From the NCBI GenBank assembly GCA_029259815.1, contig JAJDEJ010000212.1:28053-92052 (forward strand): a stretch of 64,000 nucleotides of DNA, written 5' to 3'. The DNA is from Planctomycetaceae bacterium. Lineage in GTDB: Bacteria; Planctomycetota; Planctomycetia; Planctomycetales; Planctomycetaceae. A model generated the notes under the pieces. It was given only the letters and a program-made list of their open reading frames with translations. It did no database searches and had not been told where the DNA came from. A program made the translations under genes and the position numbers. Positions within the stretch are counted from its first letter, which is position 1. The number at the start of each line of letters is the position of its first letter. Shown here piece after piece: positions 45,778 through 54,989 of the stretch.

Positions 45778-48102
45778 TCAAAAAGTTCTAGTCAGATGAG
45801 CCATTCCAATCGCGAGTTGCCCCGCAGCCAATCCTCCGTCATTGGGAGGGATTCGGCGATGCAAACCGATGTCCAGTCCGGAACCCTGCAACTCAGAGAC
45901 CACTTGCTCGGTCAGCAGACGATTCTGAAACACTCCACCACTCAGCACAACTGGCAGATCGAAGCGGTGGCACACATCGGCGATCGCAGAAGCAAGTCCC
46001 CGATGGAACTTTGCGGCCATGATCCCAGCGGAGTGTCCGTTCCGACGGTCGATGACGAGTTGGCGAATCGCCAGCCGCCAATCAAGCTGCAGAGGTGATG
46101 CGTCAAGGAATTCAAAGTTGTACTGAGTTGTTGCCGACGAATCAGCCGCGGCTTCCAGCAGCATGGCGGGGTGTCCTTCATAGGCGGCATCGTTAACCCC
46201 CAAGATGAGCGCGGCCACTCCATCGAACAGCCTCCCGGCGCTGCTCGTGACGGGTGACAGTTGGCCGCTGCCCGCCAGCCGGAGCACTCCTGCGATCATT
46301 GCGTGATCGAGACCATTGCCTTGGAGTACGCGCTGCGTCTCCTCTTCGCCGACTGCTTCCAACAGCAGCGAAGCCGCCACCCGCCACGGCTGACGGATCG
46401 CAGACTCTCCTCCGGGCAGACAGAACGGTCGCAAGTGGGCTACGCGTTCGAAGGCGTCGATTGTCGTACGGAGAAACTCACCGCCCCAGATCGTCCCGTT
46501 CGTCCCATAACCGGTTCCGTCGAATGCAACACCGAGCACCTCGCGGTCCAACCACTCGTTTTCCACCATCCCACTGACGACATGAGCATGATGATGCTGC
46601 ACCGCCAGCGTGCGACCTCCGAGCGACGGTGCCCAACGCGTCGTGAAGTAGTCCGGGTGCAGGTCGTGGACAATGAGATGCGGCCTGCAGTTATAAATTG
46701 TCTGGAGCTGACCAACGTGTTCGATGAACCGCTGGCGCATGGCCAATGACTCTAAGTCGCCAATGTGCGGACCGAGGATCGCCTGTGCCCCGTTGAACAG
46801 GGCGACTGCTGCCTTCTGATGCGCCCCCACTGCCAGAACCATCATCGCTTCGGTTGTGAGTGCGGATGAGGGGTTGCGCTCGTTTGTGGGATTGATCGTG
46901 ACGAGGTCTGCGACAGGAGCAAGCGACAGTGGAGCAATGCCTCGCGCGCACCGCAGGCTGACAGGACGGCCTGCAAGCGAACGGACAACACTGTCATCGA
47001 CGGGACGAGCGATGTCACGATTGTGATGCAGCCACACGTCGGCAACGCCGCTGAGTTCCTGTTCAGCCTGTCCAGGATGGACTGCCAGCGGATCGCCGTC
47101 AATGTTGCCACTCGTGACGACCAACGGTCGCCGCACCCGGTCCAGCAGCAACCAGTGCATCGCAGTGGTCGGGAGAAACAGGCCGAGTTCAGCGAGCCCC
47201 GGATGAATCTCGTTGCAGAGGCGATTTGCTTCTTTCCTGGGGACCAGAACGATCGGACGCTCAGCACTCTCAAGCACTGCCCGATCGTCTTCGTTGAGCA
47301 CAGCGACCGCCTCAGCGTCCGCGAGCGACTGGACCATGATTGCCAAAGGCTTTGTGGGGCGTCGCTTTCGCTCTCGTAATCGTTGAACGGCGACCGAATT
47401 CGTCGCGTCGACGACAAGCTGATAGCCCCCCAGGCCGCGCATCGCGAGGATCTTTCCACTGAGAATCACCTCCGCCACCGACTCCCAGAGTGAGCAGGTG
47501 TGACTTTCACACTGATTGAGCCACAAAGACGGTCCACACGACGGGCAGGCGTTGGTTTGTGCGTGACATCGGCGATCACGGAGGCTGACGTACTCTCGCT
47601 CACATTCCGGGCAGAGCGCAAACTGCTGCATCGTCGTCCGGCTGCGATCGTACGGCATCGTGTCAATGACGGAGTATCGAGGTCCGCAGTCGACGCAGCT
47701 GATGAATGCATACCCCATCCGGCGGTCGAACTGGGCGGCCGCTTCTTGGAGACAGGCATCGCACGTCGCACGATCCGGAGGAACGGGTGTTGTGAGCGGT
47801 CCAGCGGTGGAGGACTCAGTGATCTGGAATCCGTCGACTCCCGTGGGATCGCAGAAATCCCACTCCGTCGAATCGAGCCGAGCCTCTGTCGGCAGACTCA
47901 CTGGTAACTGACGGCGGAATTCAGTGACGTCTGCCTCTTCACCTTCGAGTTCGATCTGTACTCCCGAGGCCGCGTTGCGGACGGTCCCGGACAGACCCAA
48001 CTGGACTGCGAGTCGTACGACGCTGGGTCGAAAGCCGACTCCCTGCACGTCTCCCTGCACGGTCAGCCGGCCTGCGACGAGATTGGGTGCGGCCACTCTC
48101 AT
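45778..48102 (-). CDS. hypF: Carbamoyltransferase HypF
   Basis: 774 residues, full length. Domains in order: acylphosphatase (~10-95, GDVQGVGFRPSVVRLAVQLG), two zinc-finger-like motifs (CDACLQEA..CVDCGPRY and CPECERE..CPSCGP), a YrdC-like domain (~205-390, KILAMRGLGGYQLVVDAT, PIVLVPRK, LVVTSGNIDGDP) and a Kae1-like carbamoyltransferase domain (~430-774, VQHHHAHVVSGM, GVAFDGTGYGTNGTIWGGEF, VVLSGGVFQNRLL). It makes carbamoyl-AMP and transfers the group to HypE. Overlaps hypB by 4 bases. Confidence 0.96.
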   Translation of the reverse strand: MRVAAPNLVAGRLTVQGDVQGVGFRPSVVRLAVQLGLSGTVRNAASGVQIELEGEEADVTEFRRQLPVSLPTEARLDSTEWDFCDPTGVDGFQITESSTAGPLTTPVPPDRATCDACLQEAAAQFDRRMGYAFISCVDCGPRYSVIDTMPYDRSRTTMQQFALCPECEREYVSLRDRRCHAQTNACPSCGPSLWLNQCESHTCSLWESVAEVILSGKILAMRGLGGYQLVVDATNSVAVQRLRERKRRPTKPLAIMVQSLADAEAVAVLNEDDRAVLESAERPIVLVPRKEANRLCNEIHPGLAELGLFLPTTAMHWLLLDRVRRPLVVTSGNIDGDPLAVHPGQAEQELSGVADVWLHHNRDIARPVDDSVVRSLAGRPVSLRCARGIAPLSLAPVADLVTINPTNERNPSSALTTEAMMVLAVGAHQKAAVALFNGAQAILGPHIGDLESLAMRQRFIEHVGQLQTIYNCRPHLIVHDLHPDYFTTRWAPSLGGRTLAVQHHHAHVVSGMVENEWLDREVLGVAFDGTGYGTNGTIWGGEFLRTTIDAFERVAHLRPFCLPGGESAIRQPWRVAASLLLEAVGEEETQRVLQGNGLDHAMIAGVLRLAGSGQLSPVTSSAGRLFDGVAALILGVNDAAYEGHPAMLLEAAADSSATTQYNFEFLDASPLQLDWRLAIRQLVIDRRNGHSAGIMAAKFHRGLASAIADVCHRFDLPVVLSGGVFQNRLLTEQVVSELQGSGLDIGLHRRIPPNDGGLAAGQLAIGMAHLTRTF

Positions 48103-48800
48103 ACGGCCACTCTCACTTCATCGGTCACTGACTTGGCAATCATGTCCTTCCGCTGATCGTCAAGGTATCGGCACCATTGTTCGAGCCCCTCTCCTGAGAG
48201 CGAGCAGACCGGCATGACGGTAAGGTCGGGCTGAATCTGTCGTGCATCACGAATGGCCGCGTCCAGCGAGAAGGGGACATGTGGCAAGAGGTCAGTTTTG
48301 CTGACCACCAGTGCCTGACTCGTCCGGAACATCTTCGGATATTTTCCTGGTTTGTCATCCCCTTCCGTCACGCTGAGCAGGACGACTCGTACATGCTCAG
48401 CGAGATCATGCGAGGCGGGACAGACCAGATTGCCGACGTTCTCAATGAACAGAAAGTCGAAATCGTTCGAGCCAAGTTTTGCCAGCCCCTGTTTGACGAG
48501 TGGAATTTCCAAGTGACAGGCTCCGCCCGTCGTGAGCTGTTCAACAGGACAATGCGGAGCCAATCTTTGAGCGTCACGATCAGTGGCCAAGTCTCCCACC
48601 AGCACCGCCATGCGGCGTCGGTCTCCCCAGTGCCGTGCCGTCGCTTCCAGCAGACTCGTCTTGCCCGCTCCAGGTGACGAGAGCACGTTGACAACTAGCG
48701 TGCCCCGCTTGGCAAATGTCTGTCGCATCTCCTCCGCCTGTTGACGCAGCTCCGCTTTGACGTCGCGGTGGACGGGGACGGTTTTGTTCGTGGTGGTCAT
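48099..48800 (-). CDS. hypB: Hydrogenase nickel-insertion GTPase HypB
   Basis: 233 residues. G-domain motifs: NVLSSPGAGKTSLLEA (P-loop), VGDLATDRDAQRL, TTGGACHLE (metal-binding Cys-His at the G-domain), FIENVGNLVCPA (switch II) and VVSKTDLL (base recognition). The N-terminus lacks a His-rich nickel store. HypB, with HypA, delivers Ni to the large subunit. It begins 19 bases after hypA ends and overlaps hypF by 4 bases. Confidence 0.96.
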   Translation of the reverse strand: MTTTNKTVPVHRDVKAELRQQAEEMRQTFAKRGTLVVNVLSSPGAGKTSLLEATARHWGDRRRMAVLVGDLATDRDAQRLAPHCPVEQLTTGGACHLEIPLVKQGLAKLGSNDFDFLFIENVGNLVCPASHDLAEHVRVVLLSVTEGDDKPGKYPKMFRTSQALVVSKTDLLPHVPFSLDAAIRDARQIQPDLTVMPVCSLSGEGLEQWCRYLDDQRKDMIAKSVTDEVRVAV

Positions 48801-48819
48801 GTCATGTCCTCACCAAGTG

Positions 48820-49200
48820 CTAGACGCGTTGATGCAATTCTGAACGAGATGCCTCAGAGACGGCGATGTCGACATCTAACAGTCGAAACTCGTCCCCTCC
48901 TGTGATCTGGATTTGTCGGGATTCGCAAGAGTGACACACAAAATCAAAGCCCTGCATCTGAAACTCAGCTCGACAATCCTGGCAGATCGCAGTGAGTGAA
49001 ACTTCCTCAATGACAAGTCGGGCCCCTCGGCAGGGTGTCATGACGACCTCCTGATCAAACGCGAGTTCCACCAACTGGCGTTCCACTCCAGAGAGTGGGC
49101 CCATCTCAACACGGATCGCCTTGACACCAACGCCCCCATGTTCGACGAGCAGGTCGCCGACTTGACGGAGCAACGATCGGACGAGCGAGAATTCATGCAT
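48820..49200 (-). CDS. hypA: Hydrogenase nickel chaperone HypA
   Basis: 126 residues from the ATG at 49200, giving the invariant [11 protein letters not shown] (His2 and Glu3 bind nickel). An earlier in-frame start would destroy this N-terminus. The zinc domain is CQDCRAEFQ..CHSCESRQ (two CxxC). The gene overlaps the maturation protease gene by 8 bases. Confidence 0.95.
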   Translation of the reverse strand: MHEFSLVRSLLRQVGDLLVEHGGVGVKAIRVEMGPLSGVERQLVELAFDQEVVMTPCRGARLVIEEVSLTAICQDCRAEFQMQGFDFVCHSCESRQIQITGGDEFRLLDVDIAVSEASRSELHQRV

Positions 49201-49690
49201 GACCAACCGGTTCCATGGGTGGAGTCTTGGAATCAGACTGGATTTCATCTGCAATGCGATCAACAACGCCCTGCAGACTGCTACCAACCTTGGGGGAAAT
49301 GTCTGCGAAGGCATTGAAGCTTCTTCCCGTGATGCCATAGACGATCACGTCGTCAGGGAGTGTCCCCAACTGCTCGGCAAGCTGAAAGACACCGGGCAGA
49401 CCGAAGCTGTGACTGTTGGACGAACGCACCGAGGCTACGAGCGGAGTCGGCCATCGCCAACGCTGACAGATGGCTGGCGACGCATCGCTGAGGCGGCCTT
49501 CGCAGGCGTCGCAGACGAACAGTCGATCTGTTCCACTGAGCCAGTCGAGCACTTGGCTGGGAGTGGCAGCCCGTTTGACGTCAATCTGTTGCGGAAGCAC
49601 ACTCCGCAGCATCTCCGCGATGACCCAGCCGACCTGATCGTCACCATGGGGACTGCCGATGCCGACCACAAGTGTACGCTGTTTCGTCAT
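49193..49690 (-). CDS. [NiFe] hydrogenase maturation protease
   Basis: 165 residues from the ATG at 49690 ([20 protein letters not shown]). The HyaD/HycI-type metal-binding acids are visible: Asp in [11 protein letters not shown] and Asp in [12 protein letters not shown] His in the usual third position is less certain ([11 protein letters not shown]). It removes the C-terminal peptide of the large subunit after Ni insertion. It overlaps hydA by 4 bases and hypA by 8, strongly coupling substrate, protease and chaperone. Confidence 0.93.
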   Translation of the reverse strand: MTKQRTLVVGIGSPHGDDQVGWVIAEMLRSVLPQQIDVKRAATPSQVLDWLSGTDRLFVCDACEGRLSDASPAICQRWRWPTPLVASVRSSNSHSFGLPGVFQLAEQLGTLPDDVIVYGITGRSFNAFADISPKVGSSLQGVVDRIADEIQSDSKTPPMEPVGHA

Positions 49691-50988
49691 GCCGGCTCTC
49701 CACGATCGATGGTCAGTCGAAGAAAGTGTGTGGAGCAACTAATGCAGGGGTCGTAGCAGCGGATCAGTCGTTCACAGTCGAGGGCCGTCTGTTGATCGTC
49801 ATCAACGATGACCCGTGGCAGCCAGTCGCGGAGGTCCTCCTCAATTTGCTGTTGGTTCTGTGATGTCGGTGGCACAATCTTGGCGAACACGATCTTGCCG
49901 TCTCGGTCGACTTCATATCGATGGTAGATGAGTCCGCGTGGAGCCTCCGTCGCAGCACAGCCGAATCCGGCGTGGTGCGTGTATTTGATCTGTGAAGGCT
50001 GAATCGGGCGATAGTCCCGGATGATCTCAATGGCTTCCTCGTATGCATGCACGAGTTCGAGACCACGAGCGACGATCGCCTGGAAGGGGTTCCAGCAGGG
50101 CCAGTCGATGTCGAGTTCGTCCGCCAGTTGCCGCGCCCGAGGCGAAAGTTGTTCGAGGCTCAGATTGACACGGGCCAGCGGGCCCACGTGATAACTTGCA
50201 TCTGTTCCCTGCCGCACCGAGTGCAGTGCTGTGGAATGCTGGACGTGCCTTTCCTCGAAGTGCTGCTCATAATCTCGGACGTCGATCGACAGGCCGCTCG
50301 TCGAGGCGACTTGCCCCTCGTTCATGGCGTACTCGTCTGGATGGTGGAGTGCCACCATCTCATAGGGCCGGGAGAAATCCGGGAAGTCGAGTGTCGCCAC
50401 CCATTGTGTCGCTTCAACTGCCGCCTCAAGTCCCCACTCAAAGTCCGGCAGCAACTTCGTCAACTTTTCTCGCTTGGGAGCTCGGTAGAACCCGCCGACG
50501 CAGACGTTGATCGGGTGAATGGCCCGTCCTCCCAGCACTTCCAATAACTCATTTCCATGCTTCTTCAATCGCAAGCCACGATTCACTTCATCGGGGAAAT
50601 GCGCCGCCATGTCGGTAACGCCGTGGAAGCCCAGGAAGTCTGGTGCGTGGAGCAGATGCATGTGGAGTGCATGGCTCTCGATCCATTCCCCGCAATACAA
50701 CAACCGACGCAGCCGTCTGATCTCCGGAGTCATCGACACACCCAACGCCGCTTCGAGAGCGTGAACAGCACTCATCTGATATGCCACCGGACAGATACCG
50801 CAGATACGTGCGGTGATGTCCGGAACTTCTTCGAGCTTCCGCCCCTGCAGAAAAGCCTCAAAGAACCGCGGGGGCTCGTAAATGCTAAGCTTGACGTCTC
50901 GAACTTCATCGCCGTCCAGCTGCACATACAATCCGCCTTCACCTTCCACACGGGTGAGTGCTTCGACTTTGATCGTGCGATTCGACAC
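49687..50988 (-). CDS. hydA: [NiFe] hydrogenase large (alpha) subunit, group 3b type
   Basis: 433 residues. The nickel site is complete: N-terminal RICGICP (Cys63, Cys66) and C-terminal DPCISCSTH (Cys415, Cys418). The 12 residues after His421 ([12 protein letters not shown]) should be removed by the adjacent protease. [13 protein letters not shown] is the usual start. Subunit makeup (FeS beta, FAD/NAD(P) gamma, small delta, large alpha) fits cytoplasmic bidirectional group 3b hydrogenase/sulfhydrogenase, which couples NADP(H) to H2. A 23-base gap separates it from hydD. Confidence 0.95.
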   Translation of the reverse strand: MSNRTIKVEALTRVEGEGGLYVQLDGDEVRDVKLSIYEPPRFFEAFLQGRKLEEVPDITARICGICPVAYQMSAVHALEAALGVSMTPEIRRLRRLLYCGEWIESHALHMHLLHAPDFLGFHGVTDMAAHFPDEVNRGLRLKKHGNELLEVLGGRAIHPINVCVGGFYRAPKREKLTKLLPDFEWGLEAAVEATQWVATLDFPDFSRPYEMVALHHPDEYAMNEGQVASTSGLSIDVRDYEQHFEERHVQHSTALHSVRQGTDASYHVGPLARVNLSLEQLSPRARQLADELDIDWPCWNPFQAIVARGLELVHAYEEAIEIIRDYRPIQPSQIKYTHHAGFGCAATEAPRGLIYHRYEVDRDGKIVFAKIVPPTSQNQQQIEEDLRDWLPRVIVDDDQQTALDCERLIRCYDPCISCSTHFLRLTIDRGEPA

Positions 50989-51011
50989 GGCAACGATGTC
51001 CTTTGGGTTTG

Positions 51012-51800
51012 TCAGGTCAGCGACTCGATCCGATTGCTTTCGTCGCGAAACGGTTCCGCTCCGGAGTTAAAGTTGCGCAGCAACGGAACCATCTCAGCCG
51101 GGGCTGTGCCTTGGCGTATCAAGTGATCTGTCAAACTCTGAGCATGAATCTGTTTCGCCGGTCCGTAACAGCCGTAACACCCTCGATTGTACGTCGGACA
51201 GATCGCCCCACACCCCGACTGCGTCACCGGGCCCAGGCAGGGCTCGCCTGTCGCCACAGTAATGCAGACGTTTCCTTGTTGTTTGCAGTCCATACAAACA
51301 CTGTGCGTCCGCGTATGCGGCTTACGGCCTGCGACCAGGGCCTGAATCACTTCGATCAGTTGATATTGATTGATCGGGCACCCCCTCAGTTCAAAATCGA
51401 CAGCCACGTGATCAGCAATCGCAGTCGAGGTCGAAAGCGAACTGATGTACTGAGGACTTGCGTAAACCGTCCGAATGAAATCGTCGAGATTCGCCCAGTT
51501 CCGCAGTGCCTGAATTCCACCTGCGGTGGCACACGCTCCGATGGTGATCAGATACCCTGATTGTCGGCGGATCTCTTGGATGCGCTCTTCATCACGAGGC
51601 GTCGTGATTGAGCCTTCGACGAGGGCGACGTCGTACGGGCCATCCACAATTTTGCTGGTGGCTTCGAGAAAATATGCAATGTCAACCAAGCCCACGACGT
51701 CGAGCAATTGATCCTCAGCGTCCAGCAATGAGAGCTGACAGCCATCGCACGATGCGAACTTGAAGACGGCGAGCTTCGGTCTTGCGGCAGGAGCGCTCAT
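51012..51800 (-). CDS. hydD: [NiFe] hydrogenase small (delta) subunit, group 3b type
   Basis: 262 residues without a Tat signal, so cytoplasmic. Cys ligands for the proximal cluster appear in [25 protein letters not shown] and [15 protein letters not shown]; further Cys in [10 protein letters not shown] and RGCYGCYGP fit additional clusters. [17 protein letters not shown] is typical of group 3 small subunits. Its start overlaps the stop of hydG by one base (TGATG). Confidence 0.95.
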   Translation of the reverse strand: MSAPAARPKLAVFKFASCDGCQLSLLDAEDQLLDVVGLVDIAYFLEATSKIVDGPYDVALVEGSITTPRDEERIQEIRRQSGYLITIGACATAGGIQALRNWANLDDFIRTVYASPQYISSLSTSTAIADHVAVDFELRGCPINQYQLIEVIQALVAGRKPHTRTHSVCMDCKQQGNVCITVATGEPCLGPVTQSGCGAICPTYNRGCYGCYGPAKQIHAQSLTDHLIRQGTAPAEMVPLLRNFNSGAEPFRDESNRIESLT

Positions 51801-52660
51801 CAGAATCCCTCCACTCTCAGGTACTGAGAGACACGGTCATACCGCACAACGGGTCCATCCTTGCAGACAAATGTCGGCCCGAACTGACAATGACCGCACA
51901 GTCCGATGGCGCAATTCATGTTGCGTTCGAGGGAGATCCAGATCCGCTCCTTCGGAATCCCACGACCAAGTGCCGATCGTGCCGTGTACCACATCATGAC
52001 TTCCGGCCCACAACAAAGAACACTGGTCCGCTCAGGATCGGCCACCGGCATGCGATCAAGAAGCTGCGTCACAACTCCCACATTTCCTTGCCACGCTGGA
52101 GACGCACGGTCGACGGTTGTGTTGACATCCACCCCGTTCGCCTGCCAATCGTCGTACTCAGCCGAATACAGCAATCCGAAGGGATGACGTGCCCCGTACA
52201 GCAATGTAACGTTTCCGAATTCCGTTCTGCGATTCAGTAACTCGTAGATCGCAGGGCGGAGGGGGGCCAGTCCAATGCCACCGGTCACCAGGATCACGTC
52301 CCCTTCCAGACACTCATCGATCGGCCATGAAGAGCCGAAGGGACCGCGCAAACCGAAAGTGGCGCCGACGCCCGCACGAGCCAGTTCGGTGGTGACTTGA
52401 CCAGCAATCCGCACCGTATGATCCAGCGTGCCATGCAGTAAGGGATCACTGCTAATGGAAATGGCTGCTTCTCCGACTCCAGGCAGGTACAGCATGTTGA
52501 ACTGACCAGGCCGAAACGAGAACGACCCCGCTGCCGAGGCGTCCGCGAAATCGAGATGGTATGTCGCGACCCCTTCGATCTCGTCCGTGATGCCGGCAAT
52601 TCGCACGGTCTGCGCCAGCCAGGGATCAGTTGCCGGAGTGCCTGCGGTGACAGTGCTCAT
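51800..52660 (-). CDS. hydG: Hydrogenase FAD/NAD(P)-binding (gamma) subunit
   Basis: 286 residues. A ferredoxin-reductase-like module: FAD part (FRPGQFNMLYLPGVGEAAISIS), NAD(P) part (VILVTGGIGLAPLRPAIYELL, SVLCCGPEVMMWY), and near the C-terminus a four-Cys [2Fe-2S] site (CAIGLCGHCQFGPTFVC). It would move electrons between NAD(P)H and the FeS chain to the small subunit. Overlaps hydB by 4 bases. Confidence 0.94.
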   Translation of the reverse strand: MSTVTAGTPATDPWLAQTVRIAGITDEIEGVATYHLDFADASAAGSFSFRPGQFNMLYLPGVGEAAISISSDPLLHGTLDHTVRIAGQVTTELARAGVGATFGLRGPFGSSWPIDECLEGDVILVTGGIGLAPLRPAIYELLNRRTEFGNVTLLYGARHPFGLLYSAEYDDWQANGVDVNTTVDRASPAWQGNVGVVTQLLDRMPVADPERTSVLCCGPEVMMWYTARSALGRGIPKERIWISLERNMNCAIGLCGHCQFGPTFVCKDGPVVRYDRVSQYLRVEGF

Positions 52661-53799
52661 GCAGTCCCTCCCGTTTCACTCGTGCAGTCATCGTTGCGAA
52701 TCGCAGCCACTTCTTCGGTCAGATCAATGCCAACCGGGCACCACGTGATGCAACGTCCGCACCCGACACAGCCACTTGTGTCAAACTGGTCATGCCATGA
52801 GGCCAACTTGTGTGTTAGCCATTGACGATATCGCTGCGTGATCGTGTTGCGAGTCGTTCCGTGACTCATGTGCGAAAAACTCAGATTGAAGCACGAGTCC
52901 CAGTGACGATTTCGCTCAACATTTTCTCCGGCCAAGTCGGTCACGTCCTCGACGGAACAGCAGAAGCATGTCGGACAGACCATCGTGCAGTTCGTACAGC
53001 CGAGGCAGCGACTGCCAACCTCTTCCCAGCGTGAGTGTTCAAGATTCTCGAGTAGCAGATCACGGATGCCTTCTGTGTCGAGTTGTCGGCTCTGTTGGTC
53101 GACGGCCTGCTGGCGGCAGGATTCAGCCGACGCCAATTGTGCGGCTGTCACCTGCTGCGTGGAGAGCCGGGACATCAACGATTCACCAGCTTCACTTCCC
53201 GCTTCAACAACGAATCCATCTTCGAGTTCGGTCAGAGCGAGGTCAAAACCTGAAGTGCATCGAGGTCCGGTGTTCATGGACGAGCAGAAGCACGTGGGCG
53301 CCGCCTCCGTGCAGTTGACAGCGATGATGAATGCCTGCTGACGTCTCTCAGAATAGATCGGATCAACGTACGGACCTCCTGTGAAGACGCGGTCTTGGAC
53401 GGCGATGGCAGCGAGTTCACAGGCCCGAACACCCAGAAACGCAAACTTCGTTGTCTCGGGATCGGGCGTTCGCATCTGCCATCCGGAATCAGTCTTCTGG
53501 GCTGACGCCACCGTGGTCAGTGGTGGAAACAGATACTTCTTCCACGAGTGGGGACCCACGACGAATCCGAAGTATGCATCATCGTCACGCTGTTGAAGAC
53601 GGTAGTGTCCCGGCTCCTGGCGATCAGTCCATCCCAGCGGGAGTTCCTCGACCGAGGTGATTTCGTCATAGACGATCGCCTCCTGGTCTATCATCGGGCC
53701 GACGACAGTGAAGCCGTCTCCGCGCAGAAGATCAATGAGCAACTGGAATTCACTCTTTGGCAGGAACATGTGGCATTCGCTCGGCAACTGCGTGCTCAT
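52657..53799 (-). CDS. hydB: Hydrogenase iron-sulfur (beta) subunit
   Basis: 380 residues (Met at 53799, or the second at 53769). The C-terminal third has two 4Fe-4S sites, CLGCTNCTMVCPTC and CVGCGRCITWCP. The N-terminal part (GHYRLQQRDDDAYFGFVVGP, KFAFLGVRACELAAIAVQDR, CFCSSMNTGPRC) matches the HydB/AsrA family of sulfhydrogenase and anaerobic sulfite-reductase subunits. First of the four structural genes, 84 bases after the cNMP-binding gene. Confidence 0.93.
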   Translation of the reverse strand: MSTQLPSECHMFLPKSEFQLLIDLLRGDGFTVVGPMIDQEAIVYDEITSVEELPLGWTDRQEPGHYRLQQRDDDAYFGFVVGPHSWKKYLFPPLTTVASAQKTDSGWQMRTPDPETTKFAFLGVRACELAAIAVQDRVFTGGPYVDPIYSERRQQAFIIAVNCTEAAPTCFCSSMNTGPRCTSGFDLALTELEDGFVVEAGSEAGESLMSRLSTQQVTAAQLASAESCRQQAVDQQSRQLDTEGIRDLLLENLEHSRWEEVGSRCLGCTNCTMVCPTCFCCSVEDVTDLAGENVERNRHWDSCFNLSFSHMSHGTTRNTITQRYRQWLTHKLASWHDQFDTSGCVGCGRCITWCPVGIDLTEEVAAIRNDDCTSETGGTA

Positions 53800-53883
53800 C
53801 AGATCGTCAGCCTCATCGACGCTCGTGGCAGAATTGGTTTGGTGGAGTGAAGAATGCCTCTGCTGCGTTTCGGTGCGTTCCTG

Positions 53884-54354
53884 TCACAACGATTCCTGTT
53901 CGAACAGGTCCAGGAGTTGTAGTCGCGAAGTCACCAGCCGGCGCGAGATGGCCTTGGCAAGCTCTCTCATCATTGGATAGCCCACATCGTGATTCGTCTG
54001 GCAGAGATTGATGAGCGCATCGTCGGGAAACACGATCGTCTCAGTCTCCTCAAGGGCGATGCCGGTGGCGGTTGCTCCCTGGTTTCCAACGAGTGCTGAC
54101 CACGCGAGTACTTCGCCTGGCCCAAGCGTCATCACGCGAACCTGTCCTCGACCGGGGACAAGCATGTCCAACCCGACATGACCGCTAGCCACCAAGAACA
54201 ATTCGTGGCAGCTTTCACCCTCGCGGCAGAGAGTTTGCCCCTTGGCGATGGTGCGTTCGGCAGCAATTCCGGCCAACGCTTCGCGAGCCACTTCGGGAAG
54301 CTGCGAAGTGAATTGGAGACTCACGAGTCGTTCTGATAGAGGGAGCTGTGTCAC
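53884..54354 (-). CDS. Cyclic-nucleotide-binding domain protein without HTH
   Basis: 156 residues forming one Crp/Fnr-type cNMP-binding fold (IAKGQTLCREGESCHELFLVASGHV, VMTLGPGEVLAWSAL, ETETIVFPDDALINL), ending with the C-helix and no DNA-binding domain. The phosphate-binding GE(x)xR..RxA motif of true cAMP binders is incomplete (GEVLAWSALVGNQGATATG). Being first in the hydrogenase run, it probably regulates or senses for the enzyme rather than acting as a repressor. Such proteins often precede group 3b hydrogenases (family recollection). Confidence 0.85.
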   Translation of the reverse strand: MTQLPLSERLVSLQFTSQLPEVAREALAGIAAERTIAKGQTLCREGESCHELFLVASGHVGLDMLVPGRGQVRVMTLGPGEVLAWSALVGNQGATATGIALEETETIVFPDDALINLCQTNHDVGYPMMRELAKAISRRLVTSRLQLLDLFEQESL

Positions 54355-54989
54355 AAATCAATGGCTTTCATGCTGACGAAGAAATTTGAAGGCGGTACGT
54401 CTGAATGGCAGCGATCTCACAGATCACATCAGTCAGCTTGTGCGTTCCCCTGCTCCGGTTTGGTGACATGTCGGTACTTGATCAAGATGCCCCCTCTCGT
54501 TTCGCTTGAACAGCAACAATCAAGCCAAAAAGTACGCATGGTTTCCATTCCACGAATCTCGTTGTGGGGACGACCCTCGACCAGCAGTTCCGTGTGCGAT
54601 ACCGCGCACTCCCCGCACGGATGTGCGAAGTAGCGCGCAATAGGAGCGGACTCGTTAAGGTTCCGAACATGCCCTCGCCCGCTGGACGTGACTCACGATT
54701 CGTAAGGTCGCTTGGTCAGCTTCGTGACCGTTGGGGACCGGAACGATGTCGACTCCGGAGTAATTGACTCCAACTTGGTCGTAAGCCCTCCTGTTGGTTT
54801 GGGCATGCCACCTTTGTTGACTAGACTGTCGCACCGTCGGATGACAGCAGTGTGTCATCACGGCACATCATTCGCTTTCGTTCGTTCGATTTGGGGACAA
54901 CTGTCAACCCACAGCAGGTCGTGCCCTACAGCGAGCTGGAAACTGAAACGTCGAATGCAACAAGCACAATCATCAGTGGAATTCACTTT
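54355..54989. other. Divergent control region between hydrogenase and PFOR operons
   Basis: About 635 bases with no supportable gene. It must carry promoters for the minus-strand hydrogenase run and the plus-strand PFOR operon. A perfect 10-base palindrome CTTGATCAAG lies at 54477-54486; it resembles half of an FNR/CRP-type site but lacks the expected spacing, so no operator is called. The PFOR frame is open from 54852, but the homologous N-terminus starts at 54990. Confidence 0.4.

Noticed and set aside
49687..53799. Group 3d (Hox) or F420-type group 3a hydrogenase
   Set aside because: No HoxF/HoxU diaphorase and no FrhB-type subunit; the four-gene FeS/FAD/small/large order fits group 3b.
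54477..54486. FNR/CRP operator CTTGATCAAG
   Set aside because: A perfect palindrome but without the four-base spacer of FNR sites or the CRP core; one 10-base palindrome is expected by chance at this length.
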